The notes under the pieces were generated by a model, which worked only from the letters and a program-made list of their open reading frames with translations, did not search any database and was not told the DNA's origin. A stretch of DNA of 64,000 bases. Source: Algoriphagus aquimarinus. Its GTDB lineage: Bacteria > Bacteroidota > Bacteroidia > Cytophagales > Cyclobacteriaceae. The stretch is taken from positions 124,001 to 188,000 of the forward strand of contig NZ_FOKK01000006.1 of assembly GCF_900112005.1 (NCBI RefSeq). Direction: 5' to 3'. The position numbers were made by a program, and so were the translations under genes. This document shows positions 8,200-16,113 of this stretch, in pieces (the stretch's first letter is position 1; every line of letters starts with the position of its first letter).

Positions 8200-9348
8200 A
8201 TGAAAAAATACTTAGGTGTACTGGTTCTGGTTTCTTTATTCTCTTGTGGAGAAAGAGTGGAAGAACAAAAAACAGTTGAAAAACTGGGTTTGATAGAGAA
8301 ACTTGACGATCCAATTGAGTCAGTGGATGAAGCGTTTGAATTTGTTGATTTGATCGATTTTTCTACGCCAGACTCTATTAAATTGGTCTCTATCACGAAA
8401 CTGGAGCTTTATAATTCCAATTATGTCATTTTCGATAAAAGCTCTACTAAGGTGTATATGTTTGATAAGAATGGAGATTTTGTAAGGACTTTTGGGCAGA
8501 AGGGGGAAGGTCCTGAAGAATATCAATCAATTAGGGATTTTGCAATAAGCAATGGAAGTATTTATATGATGTCTGATGCGGAAAGATCTTTAGTTGCTTA
8601 TGATATTGAAACAGGGGAGTTTCAGGAGAAGATCCACATAAATCTTTTTGGAGATCAAATCGAGTCGGTAAGTGATGACGAGTTTTTGGTCTATACAAAT
8701 CATAATACCTCTATTGATACTATGAATATTTTTAGATTGAATAGACAAGGGAATATTTTACAAAGCTATTTTGGATACAATGATAACCTTCAGAATATGA
8801 TCATACCTATGTCTGGCTTCTTGGCAAAAAGTAGTGATCAGGTCTATTTTTCTAAACCTTACGATGAGCTGATCTATGTGTATGATAATGCTTCAAAGGA
8901 CTTCAGGATAAAATATGAAAGCGGCCTTTTGAGTAACTATATTATTGAGAACAAAGGTGACTTTAGCAAAGTGGCATCACCGGAAGTGATGATGGATAAA
9001 AGCCGGGGAGAATCTTTTAATGGCTTTATGTATTTAGAAAATGACAATCATATAGTTTTCAACTTTGTTAAGAGCGCTGGAATTAAAAATGGCATTTATG
9101 ACAAGAAGAGTAAGGAGATGACAACCTTTGCCCTATCATCGAAAAACCCATTTTTCAAGCTTTTTGATACTGCACTTCATCTTTCGGAAGATGACTTAAT
9201 CTATATTCCTGTTTACGGTGAAAAACTAGCAGATCCAGATTATTTTATTAATTCAGGCGAATCATCTTTTGAACAAAGTTTTGTAGAAAAGAAGGACTCT
9301 TTTCAACATGAAAGCTGGTATTATTTACTAATTGCAAAGGTTTTGTAG
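8200..9348 (+). CDS. 6-bladed beta-propeller lipoprotein
   Basis: This 382-residue protein starts with a lipoprotein signal (lipobox LFSC, Cys16), so it should be anchored in the cell envelope. The body is a beta-propeller of the Bacteroidota 6-bladed family. The tell-tale segment is VYMFDKNGDFVRTFGQKGEGPEEY (about 86-109), in which a self-quoting FDKNGDFV strand is followed by the GxGEGPxEF turn. The same segment is seen in the lipoprotein at 36440-37516 (FDRKGKFL, GKTGEGPGEF). Further blades carry SDAERSLVAYDIETGEF and NIFRLNRQGNIL. Family members usually have no known ligand. The gene stands alone between two copies of a dispersed repeat (7894-8014, 9403-9521), so it may have been moved by recombination between them; that is an inference. 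Confidence 0.85.
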   Translation: MKKYLGVLVLVSLFSCGERVEEQKTVEKLGLIEKLDDPIESVDEAFEFVDLIDFSTPDSIKLVSITKLELYNSNYVIFDKSSTKVYMFDKNGDFVRTFGQKGEGPEEYQSIRDFAISNGSIYMMSDAERSLVAYDIETGEFQEKIHINLFGDQIESVSDDEFLVYTNHNTSIDTMNIFRLNRQGNILQSYFGYNDNLQNMIIPMSGFLAKSSDQVYFSKPYDELIYVYDNASKDFRIKYESGLLSNYIIENKGDFSKVASPEVMMDKSRGESFNGFMYLENDNHIVFNFVKSAGIKNGIYDKKSKEMTTFALSSKNPFFKLFDTALHLSEDDLIYIPVYGEKLADPDYFINSGESSFEQSFVEKKDSFQHESWYYLLIAKVL

Positions 9349-9402
9349 AGAGTCTTTTCTTAAGAAACTGTTATTTTTTTACCTCACAGGCATAAAGTGA
9401 GT

Positions 9403-9521
9403 AAAGTGGTGACTTTGGTCATTTCGAACAGAGGGAGAAGTCTCTCCAAGTTGTCCTGCTTCTCCAGAAGCTGGATTTATTTATTCCTGCCTCGATTTGT
9501 GTCTCACAAAACGAAATTTGT
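9403..9521 (+). repeat. Dispersed intergenic repeat, copy B
   Basis: This is the second copy of the 7894-8014 repeat, with the same orientation and order of blocks: AAAGTGGTGACTT, GTCATTTCGAAC, TCTCTCCAAGTTGTCCTGCT, AGAAGCTGGATTT and CCTCGATTTGTG. A shortened third copy begins near 9793. Confidence 0.75.
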
Positions 9522-9578
9522 AGCAGTGTTTGGTTGATACTTGTGGCAGGAATAGTTGCATATTTTTATATTTGAACT

Positions 9579-9695
9579 ATGGCGATAATCTATTTCTTGA
9601 TCACTCTACTGTATATCGGGGTAATATGGGCGATCGCGAATCCTTCCAAACGTAGGAGTTTGATAAAGTGGTTGGTGGGGTTTAAAAGAAAATAA
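9579..9695 (+). CDS. Possible 38-residue single-span membrane peptide
   Basis: ATG 9579 opens a frame of 38 codons ending at TAA 9693-9695. Residues 2-20 are strongly hydrophobic (AIIYFLITLLYIGVIWAIA) and the tail is basic (PSKRRSL, FKRK), as in small inner-membrane peptides with a positive cytoplasmic end. A TATATTTG box (9567-9574) fits the TAnnTTTG -7 consensus but lies so close that the mRNA would be leaderless. I recognise no family. Small hydrophobic peptides of this kind include toxins of type I systems and small regulatory proteins, but nothing here decides between them. It could also be chance. Confidence 0.4.
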   Translation: MAIIYFLITLLYIGVIWAIANPSKRRSLIKWLVGFKRK

Positions 9696-9792
9696 GTATT
9701 ATTATCTGTTTTGCTTTCAAAATGGCATTGGGGTTTTAATGAATTTTTTAACTTATTATTTGAGGGTTTATTTAATCTCGGAGGTCACAAAG

Positions 9793-9871
9793 CTCCTACT
9801 TTTCCGGAAGCTGGACTTATTTATACTTACTGCGCCTCGGTTTGTGAAGACACAAACTGAGGCGCAGTAAG
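9793..9871 (+). repeat. Truncated third repeat copy ending in a 21-bp hairpin
   Basis: The left part (CCGGAAGCTGGACTTATTTA) matches the dispersed repeat at 9403-9521. It runs into a long hairpin: 9826-9846 pairs with 9851-9871 over 21 positions with one G-U or mismatch, around the loop AAGA. The stem holds the CCTCGGTTTGTG block also found in the other copies. T-rich sequence follows (GTTTTC). The rest of 9349-9989 holds the short ORF above and otherwise nothing I recognise. Confidence 0.75.
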
Positions 9872-9989
9872 TTTTCATTGAGTGATGAGACGAATGTTGT
9901 CGGTGAGGGTCTAAAAAATGGATTTCAAATCCAATAGAATAGAAAAGCGTAGTTTTTGATTACGCTTAGCGGAGGGATTTAACATAGTT

Positions 9990-10859
9990 TTATTCAGGTT
10001 CTGGAATTTCCTGAAGGAGACTTTTGTCTGTGGTTGCAAAAAGTCTTGAGGCCTCAAAATTTCTTAAAAACTGCGCTAAAATCCTTTCATGAATGGGAGT
10101 ATAAATACCAGATGTCGAGAGAAATCCGTAAAAAATAAGATTTATCTCTGTTTTACTTAATACCCCATAAAATAGATTATGATAATATTTTATGTCAATC
10201 AATTCTCTGTTTGAATGAATGTGTGCTGTAATACTATAAACGCATCTCATTATTAATTCAATTTGATCCTTGTATTTATCAAAATAGCTATTGAAATAAT
10301 CTCCTCTATTATTTAAAATTTCAACTCTGGTTTCTTTTTCACTATAATCCTTACTAGAAAATTTCTGCAGCTTTTCTCCAAATAACTTAAAATTTGCGCG
10401 GACGCTCTGCGTATTTGACGGAAAATTTTTGTCAATTTGATCACTGTAGTAATCAATTAGTTTAAAAAATGTGGAATCAAATGATTGAATTTGAAATTGT
10501 TTATTCTGAAGTTCTAGTTGCTCTTTTTGGCCTTTGATTTCCTCTCTTGTTTCCCTAAGTTCTATTTGATTAATTCTTATTTCTTGTTGAGTAAATAAAA
10601 GTTGTTGTCTTTGCCCTAGAAAGGCAACATAGACAAAAAGGATTCCTGAAATGGCGCCAAATGGCGAAGCGACACCTCCTACATAACCTCCGAAATCTGC
10701 TAAAGTCAAAAAACTATCGAAAATAATAAAGTTGAAAATTGCGGCTATTGGAAATGGAATGAATGCCACAAAGGCCAGAAATATGGCCCACTTTCGAAAT
10801 TTTGAAATTTCACTTTCAAGACTATCATATTGAATTTTTAGATCTTCTTCTAATTCCAT
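9990..10859 (-). CDS. PutAbiC-family membrane protein (putative phage abortive infection)
   Basis: This 289-residue protein has two membrane segments (about 26-47 and 60-82, the latter GGYVGGVASPFGAISGILFVYVAFLG). A long Q/E-rich coiled coil follows (about 85-130, QRQQLLFTQQEIRINQIELRETREEI), then an alpha-helical cytoplasmic domain opening with FDSTFFKLIDYYSDQID. This order, especially the GGxVGGxxSPxxxxxxxxFVYxAFxxQ segment before the coiled coil and the STFFxL start of the soluble domain, is typical of proteins annotated as putative phage abortive infection (PutAbiC). The annotation rests on similarity to lactococcal AbiC, and activity of most members is untested. It is alone in a repeat-rich zone, with no restriction or toxin gene beside it. 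The composition is A/T-rich compared with neighbours, consistent with acquisition. Confidence 0.75.
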   Translation of the reverse strand: MELEEDLKIQYDSLESEISKFRKWAIFLAFVAFIPFPIAAIFNFIIFDSFLTLADFGGYVGGVASPFGAISGILFVYVAFLGQRQQLLFTQQEIRINQIELRETREEIKGQKEQLELQNKQFQIQSFDSTFFKLIDYYSDQIDKNFPSNTQSVRANFKLFGEKLQKFSSKDYSEKETRVEILNNRGDYFNSYFDKYKDQIELIMRCVYSITAHIHSNRELIDIKYYHNLFYGVLSKTEINLIFYGFLSTSGIYTPIHERILAQFLRNFEASRLFATTDKSLLQEIPEPE

Positions 10860-11057
10860 AGTCTAAACTACTCAAATTGTTAAGATTTTGGAATTTATCA
10901 ATTTTAAAATAAGAGCCTCTTTTTGTGTCTTTTACAGTTCGTGATGACAAGAAAGGTGGCTTGAATATTCAACTACTATCTAGGATGAGGTTTTTTCCAC
11001 CAACGGGCTCTTTCCTCCCTTATATTTTTCTTACATTTTCGGGCTAATTACACACTT

Positions 11058-11600
11058 ATGACTCGATTCTTCGCTTCGGCTATCTTTTGCCTTGCTCTTT
11101 TTGCTACCCAGTTTTCATTTGCTCAGGATGCTCAATTCCCTCTAGTTAAGGGCTTTGGGGGAATATATGAAGTTCCTGATGCAACCGAAAGACCAGATGG
11201 AAGCTTGGATTATTATATCTTAGTGGACATGACTACCGCAGCGACTGATGATGCAGAGGTAAGTCGATGGGTAGATAATGTTGCTCGAATGATGAATCTT
11301 CATGGCTTGGCAGGCGTTTCAAAGGATCGCATGCATGTGAAAGTGGTGGTTCATGGTGGTGCCATTTCCACCTTAATGAATAATGAAGTCTATCAGAAAC
11401 GCTACAGTGTAGATAATCCTAACATCCCTGTTTACAAAGCGCTGGAGGCTGCCGGAGTAGAAATACTGGTTTGCGGGCAGTCCATGCGAGCTAGAAATTT
11501 AGAAAAAGCTGATTTATACGATGGTGTTCATGTAGCACTTTCGGCCTTGACTACGGTGACTACGTATGTACCAAAAGGTTATACCGTTCTGAAGTTTTAA
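11058..11600 (+). CDS. Secreted DsrE/DsrF-like protein
   Basis: The 180-residue protein has a Sec signal peptide ending near FSFAQ (about 22). The mature part has the DsrE-like alpha/beta layout: a first strand LDYYILVDM, a helix WVDNVARMMNLHG, the strand MHVKVVVHGGAI, a helix over NPNIPVYKALEAAGVEILVCGQS, and a final strand. The Cys in VCGQS sits where the DsrE family carries its conserved sulfur-relay cysteine. Cytoplasmic DsrE proteins move sulfur in sulfur oxidation or tRNA thiolation, but exported relatives like this one have no settled function. The histidine kinase follows after 45 bases on the same strand and may be cotranscribed. Confidence 0.85.
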   Translation: MTRFFASAIFCLALFATQFSFAQDAQFPLVKGFGGIYEVPDATERPDGSLDYYILVDMTTAATDDAEVSRWVDNVARMMNLHGLAGVSKDRMHVKVVVHGGAISTLMNNEVYQKRYSVDNPNIPVYKALEAAGVEILVCGQSMRARNLEKADLYDGVHVALSALTTVTTYVPKGYTVLKF

Positions 11601-11645
11601 TCCCCACTTGGAATAATTATTGGTTCCTGGGGTAATGTGTTTTTC

Positions 11646-14168
11646 ATGAAGAGAAAATCCCCAAGTTCCAGTACAGCCGGAAAAGTCGTTACCGGCTTTT
11701 TCATAGCCGCTATTTTCCTGATAGGAATGGCTGGGTTGACTTACTATACCCAGAATCGGCTTCTAGAAACCATGAAGGAGCTGGCTGAACCTAATCAGAA
11801 GCTCAATCTGCTAAACAAGCTACAGTCTGAGATTGTCCAGATCACCCAATTGGATCATTCTGGAATAGATGCGGACTTTAGAGTTCAGGATTCAAGTGTA
11901 ATTTCCCTCAAGGAAAAACTTCAGGAATTAAGCGCTCTTGCTGAGGATTCCTTGGAAAACACCTACATAGAAAGCGTGCAGACTAATCTGGATACCCTTA
12001 TCGTCGGGTATGTGAATCTGTATGAGGTAAAGACAAATTTGGCGAATCGTAATTTCACTCAGGAGGCGCTGAACAAGGTCGAACTTGGGATTCGCCGTCG
12101 GGCAGCTAGTCTGGAATTGAAGCCCATTGAGAAAATCAATCCTAAGGATTACCTTTTTAACGAACTGGAGCAGGAGATGTCTTCCCGTCAGGAGGCGAAG
12201 GCTAATAATGAATTGCCAAAGGCAATTATAACCAAGGAAGAGGATAAGTCTATTGCGTATTTGCGCGATTTGCAAAAGCAAAACCTCCGTGATTCCAACC
12301 TGCCGGAGGGGCAGACTTTGGATAGCGTCCTGTATAACATCAAAGGTGTAATCAACCGAGTCAATCGCGAGGAGTCGTTTCAACGGCAGAAATTGGCGAA
12401 AATGGAAGCTGACATTTCTATCAGTCAAAGCAAGATTATCAACACCATTCAAAACCTAGTAAGCACGCTTCAGCAGCGTGCACTGGAGAAGTCGAATAGC
12501 CAAAATGACTCAGCTTATAAGCTAACCTACGACATGACTTATTTTCTGATCATGATTGTATTCCTAGCCGTGATTGGGGCTGCAGTGATGGTTTATTCCA
12601 TTTTGAAAGAAATCAAAGTAACTAAGCGCTATCAGGAAAATCTTGAGATCTCCAGACTGAAATCAGAGCAGTTGGCGAGATCAAAGCAAGAGTTTTTGGC
12701 GAATATGAGTCATGAAATCCGGAATCCACTTCATGTGATTCAGGGCTATAGATCTGTTTTGGAGAAATCCGAGCTGGATTCCAGCCAACAATCTCACCTT
12801 AGAATGATCGGCTTTGCTTCGGATACGCTTATGGAAATCGTGGATGAAGTTTTGGATTTCTCCAAACTGGAAGCCGGTAAATTGAAGTTGGAAGCTCATC
12901 CCTTTGATCCAGAATCACTTTTTTCCTCCTTGCAGAATTTCTTCGAGTTGCAGGCTGCCGAAAAGAAGCTTGCATTTGATTGGTCCTTAGATTTGCCTGA
13001 GAATAAATGGTTGATAGGAGATCAATTGAGGTTAAAGCAAATACTAAACAACTTGCTGACCAATGCATTCAAATTTACTTCAGAGGGGTCAATTTGCGTA
13101 AATGTGGGGTGGGTAGAAGGTCTGCTAACTGTAGAAATACTGGACACTGGGATAGGGATGTCTGCGGAAGTTCTCGAAAAAGTGTTCCGGGAATTTGATC
13201 AGGCAGACACGTCCATTTCCAGGAAATATGGAGGTACAGGGCTTGGTTTGGCGATCGTTCAGCGCTTAGTATCCTTAATGGATGGAGAGATCACCGCTTC
13301 AAGCGTAGAGCATCAAGGAACTACGATGCTGGTGAAGTTGCCGATGGCGGCTACTGAATCCCAGGTTGCTGAATTCAACCCTGATGAAATAGTTTCTTTG
13401 GATCTTTCTGGGCTGAAAATTCTTCTTGTAGACGACGATAAAGTAGGGATTAGATACTTGGAGACTATACTGAGTTACTTTGGAGCTTCGATTATTGCAT
13501 ATCCTGGAGGTTCTAACTTCAGGGATGAGTTTGTGGAGGTAGATTTCGACTTAGCGATATTGGACATACAGATGCCGGAGTTTTCTGGCTTTGATGTTGT
13601 GAAAAGGCTAAGGTCAATAGACAAGTATAAGGAAATGCCTATTCTAGCAATGACGGCAAACGTCTTTGTAGAAGAGCGAGAAAAAATGGTGGAAAGTGGC
13701 TTTACCGAAATAGTTTTTAAGCCTTTCCAAGAGCGTGTATTGATTGAGATTTTGGGTAAATTCTTCCCAAATCATGCAGTGAAAGACTTACCAATGAATC
13801 AAAAAATAAGTGAATCCGAAAGTTCTCTGTTCCAGCTAAAAGACTTAGCTCGTTTCTGTATGGGAGATGAATTGCTTCTGCAAGATATCGTGCGAGAATT
13901 GGTAGAGGAGACCCGTAAAGATCTTGAGAAAATAAAGAATGCGAGGTTGAATGATGATTTTGACGAAGTGTTAGAGATCTGCCATCAGTTGGGTAGCCGT
14001 CTGGGACAGATAAAAAGTTCAGCTGGTCAAACTGCCCGAAAGGTGGAGAATAGCCTGAAAATCGGCAATAAAAATGGCCTCGGCGATACGCTGAATCAAC
14101 TAGATGAGGAAATCCGCATCTTGCTGGCAGCGCTTACCGAGACCATCGACAAAACAGTAAACGTATAG
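11646..14168 (+). CDS. Hybrid sensor histidine kinase with receiver and Hpt-like domain
   Basis: This is an inner-membrane sensor of about 840 residues. A first membrane span (about 17-37) and a second (about 297-319) enclose a mostly helical periplasmic region. The HisKA box FLANMSHEIRNP carries phospho-acceptor His356, and the ATPase domain shows NNLLTNAFKF, DTGIGMS and GGTGLGLAIV. A receiver domain follows with ILLVDDD, phospho-acceptor Asp640 in ILDIQMP, and KPF. The C-terminal helical domain resembles Hpt with His780 in CHQLGS, though the usual HxLKG motif is degenerate. I chose ATG 11646 over an upstream GTG at 11637. The stop lies 2 bases from the stop of the convergent sigma-54 response regulator, its probable partner, although pairing by neighbourhood is an inference. 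Confidence 0.93.
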   Translation: MKRKSPSSSTAGKVVTGFFIAAIFLIGMAGLTYYTQNRLLETMKELAEPNQKLNLLNKLQSEIVQITQLDHSGIDADFRVQDSSVISLKEKLQELSALAEDSLENTYIESVQTNLDTLIVGYVNLYEVKTNLANRNFTQEALNKVELGIRRRAASLELKPIEKINPKDYLFNELEQEMSSRQEAKANNELPKAIITKEEDKSIAYLRDLQKQNLRDSNLPEGQTLDSVLYNIKGVINRVNREESFQRQKLAKMEADISISQSKIINTIQNLVSTLQQRALEKSNSQNDSAYKLTYDMTYFLIMIVFLAVIGAAVMVYSILKEIKVTKRYQENLEISRLKSEQLARSKQEFLANMSHEIRNPLHVIQGYRSVLEKSELDSSQQSHLRMIGFASDTLMEIVDEVLDFSKLEAGKLKLEAHPFDPESLFSSLQNFFELQAAEKKLAFDWSLDLPENKWLIGDQLRLKQILNNLLTNAFKFTSEGSICVNVGWVEGLLTVEILDTGIGMSAEVLEKVFREFDQADTSISRKYGGTGLGLAIVQRLVSLMDGEITASSVEHQGTTMLVKLPMAATESQVAEFNPDEIVSLDLSGLKILLVDDDKVGIRYLETILSYFGASIIAYPGGSNFRDEFVEVDFDLAILDIQMPEFSGFDVVKRLRSIDKYKEMPILAMTANVFVEEREKMVESGFTEIVFKPFQERVLIEILGKFFPNHAVKDLPMNQKISESESSLFQLKDLARFCMGDELLLQDIVRELVEETRKDLEKIKNARLNDDFDEVLEICHQLGSRLGQIKSSAGQTARKVENSLKIGNKNGLGDTLNQLDEEIRILLAALTETIDKTVNV

Positions 14169-14170
14169 TA

Positions 14171-15571
14171 CTAGTCTAGTCCGTATTTTTCCATTTTGCT
14201 GTAAAGCGTTTTACGGTCCATGTTTAGAATCCTTGCTGTTTTGGATTTATTGAACTTGGTGTCCATCAGTACTTTTTGAATCAGTTCCTTTTCCTGTTCT
14301 ACCCACTGAGATTTATAATCTTTAGGCGAAGGTAATTCAGCTTGTCTGGAATACGAGTTAGAGCTTGGGTTGGCTCCTGCGAAACTCGTGGATGGCTCAT
14401 AAAGGTCTGCTGGAAGAGCTTCCTTCTCTACATGCGAACCTGCAGAAAGGAGAACTGCGCGCTTGATGATATTTCGTAATTCCCGCAAGTTGCCAGGCCA
14501 GTCGTATCCAAGGAAAATCTCCCAAACTTCCGGTGAGAAGCCTTTGACGCTCTTGACTAAGCGCTCATTGCTTTCTTCAAGAAATTGATCTGCAAAATCT
14601 TCCAGATCGTCTTTTCTATTTCGAAGGGGAATAGCACTTAGAGTAAACTCATTGAGTCTGTGATATAAGTCTTCTCGGAAATGCCCATCTCCAGCCTGTA
14701 CGATTAGATTGTCATTCGTGGCTGCAATAATCCGTACATCAATTTGGATTTCTTTATTTCCGCCGATTTTGCGGATAGTCCTTTCTTGAATCGCTCTAAG
14801 AAGCTGTATTTGAACTTCATAGCCTAGGTTTCCTATTTCATCCAGAAAAATAGTTCCACCATTTGCCATTTCGAAGTGACCCGTTTTGTTTTCCAAAGCT
14901 CCTGTAAAAGCGCCTTTTACGTGTCCGAATAACTCACTTCCTGCTAGTTCTTTGGGTAAGGCACCACAGTCAATTGCTATAAATGGTCCATCCTTTCGGG
15001 CAGACAAATCATGAATTCTTCTTGAGATAAACTCTTTTCCTGTTCCCGTTTCACCCATTACCAGCACGCTGAGATCAGTAGGAGAAACGAGCTGAATGTG
15101 CTTTTCGAGTTTTTCTGCTTCTACAGAGTTACCTATTACGTAGCTGCTTTGGAATTTGGCTTTAGGAGCTGAGGGAGCAGCTATTGGTTCTGCTGAAGCT
15201 GGCTCAGGCACTTTGGCGGATAGAGATTCTTTTACAGTTGCCAGTAACTCATCAGGGTTGATAGGCTTAGTGATGTATTCGAAAGCGCCGAGCTTCATGG
15301 CTTTGATGGCAATCCGAATATCCGAATAGTGTGTAATCAGAATTACCTGTGTATCCGGGTAATTGATTTTTGACCATTGAAGTAATTCCATGCCGGTACC
15401 ATCTGGTAATCTAAAGTCGGCAATGATCAAATCGAATTTAGAATTGCTAAAAAGTTGCTGAGCTTCTTTGACTTTAATGGCAGTTTGAACTGAAAATCCA
15501 TTTTTCTCCAAGAAGGTTTTCACAATCCTGGAATATGTCAGATCATCCTCTACTAATAATATATGCTTCAT
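14171..15571 (-). CDS. Sigma-54-dependent response regulator (NtrC family)
   Basis: The 466-residue cytoplasmic protein has three parts. An N-terminal receiver carries Asp52 in IADFRLPDG and Lys in TKP (101-103). An AAA+ domain has Walker A GETGTGKE (173-180), the sigma-54 contact loop GAFTGA (220-225) and Walker B TIFLDEIG. A C-terminal Fis-type helix-turn-helix reads NKSKTARILNMDRKTLYSKM. When phosphorylated it should oligomerise and open sigma-54 promoters; no candidate target promoter in the window stands out. A Pro/Ala-rich linker joins receiver and AAA+ domain. A strong terminator-like hairpin oriented with the gene lies 30 bases upstream of its start, in what should be its leader. It is convergent with the hybrid kinase at a 2-base distance. 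Confidence 0.95.
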   Translation of the reverse strand: MKHILLVEDDLTYSRIVKTFLEKNGFSVQTAIKVKEAQQLFSNSKFDLIIADFRLPDGTGMELLQWSKINYPDTQVILITHYSDIRIAIKAMKLGAFEYITKPINPDELLATVKESLSAKVPEPASAEPIAAPSAPKAKFQSSYVIGNSVEAEKLEKHIQLVSPTDLSVLVMGETGTGKEFISRRIHDLSARKDGPFIAIDCGALPKELAGSELFGHVKGAFTGALENKTGHFEMANGGTIFLDEIGNLGYEVQIQLLRAIQERTIRKIGGNKEIQIDVRIIAATNDNLIVQAGDGHFREDLYHRLNEFTLSAIPLRNRKDDLEDFADQFLEESNERLVKSVKGFSPEVWEIFLGYDWPGNLRELRNIIKRAVLLSAGSHVEKEALPADLYEPSTSFAGANPSSNSYSRQAELPSPKDYKSQWVEQEKELIQKVLMDTKFNKSKTARILNMDRKTLYSKMEKYGLD

Positions 15572-15600
15572 GAATTACTTTCTTTAAAGAGGTAATTAAC

Positions 15601-15629
15601 AAAAAAAGCACCAGACAAGTGTCCGGCGC
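15601..15629 (-). terminator. Terminator-like hairpin in the leader of the sigma-54 regulator gene
   Basis: On the minus strand GCGCCGGAC pairs with GTCTGGTGC over nine positions (two G-U) around a four-base loop, followed by seven T. No gene ends upstream of it on this strand, so it would stop transcription entering the response regulator gene (start 15571). It may be an attenuator or a relic. Confidence 0.65.
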
Positions 15630-16076
15630 CTTTTACTTAGGGAATTGAGCAACTATTTTTTGATTTCTAAATTTTGGCCATCGTGTTTTATGGTGTTTTA
15701 TCCTGAATTTTTCAGTTTAGAAAAGAAGCATCCCAATCGAATGGAGAGAAAATAAATCCGGAGAGAAAAAATACTTTGGCCCGAGCAATTATTTTTTACA
15801 TCGAAAATGGAGTAGTTTTTCATTTTTTCTAAGTGAAAAATTGATTCATAGTTAACTAAGGCGATCATTGTGCCAACTTCGATTTAGCAGAGATAGGCTA
15901 GTTTTGCTAGGAAAAGACTAGCCAATGGTGTGGGGAATTTCTGCATGTTGTAGCTATAAATACTAGGAATGAGGTGGTTGGGGAGGTTTTTGAGCTAAGT
16001 CAAAAGAATAGGGATTTGCCAAATATTTTGGAAGTAAACAGAACTTATTTTACCCGATATATCTTCTAAAAACAAT
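15630..16076. other. Gene-free A/T-rich stretch upstream of purF
   Basis: No reading frame of substance, RNA gene or repeat family is recognised here. It should hold the promoters of the divergent response regulator and purF genes, of which only the purF -7 box can be placed. Confidence 0.5.
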
Positions 16077-16084
16077 TACCTTTG
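16077..16084 (+). promoter_or_regulatory. Bacteroidota -7 promoter box upstream of purF
   Basis: TACCTTTG matches TAnnTTTG. A start about 7 bases later (near 16091) leaves a leader of some 20 bases before ATG 16114 and supports that start over the TTG at 16102. Confidence 0.65.
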
Positions 16085-16113
16085 AATCTTCAAAATAACA
16101 TTTGCCAGACTCC

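Noticed and set aside
9990..15571. Phage defence island
   Set aside because: Apart from the PutAbiC-like gene the neighbours are a DsrE-like protein and a two-component system; no nuclease, methylase or toxin-antitoxin pair.
16102..16113. TTG start codon giving a longer PurF
   Set aside because: It lies about 11 bases from the predicted transcript start; ATG 16114 gives the family-like MSDAIKHECG start.
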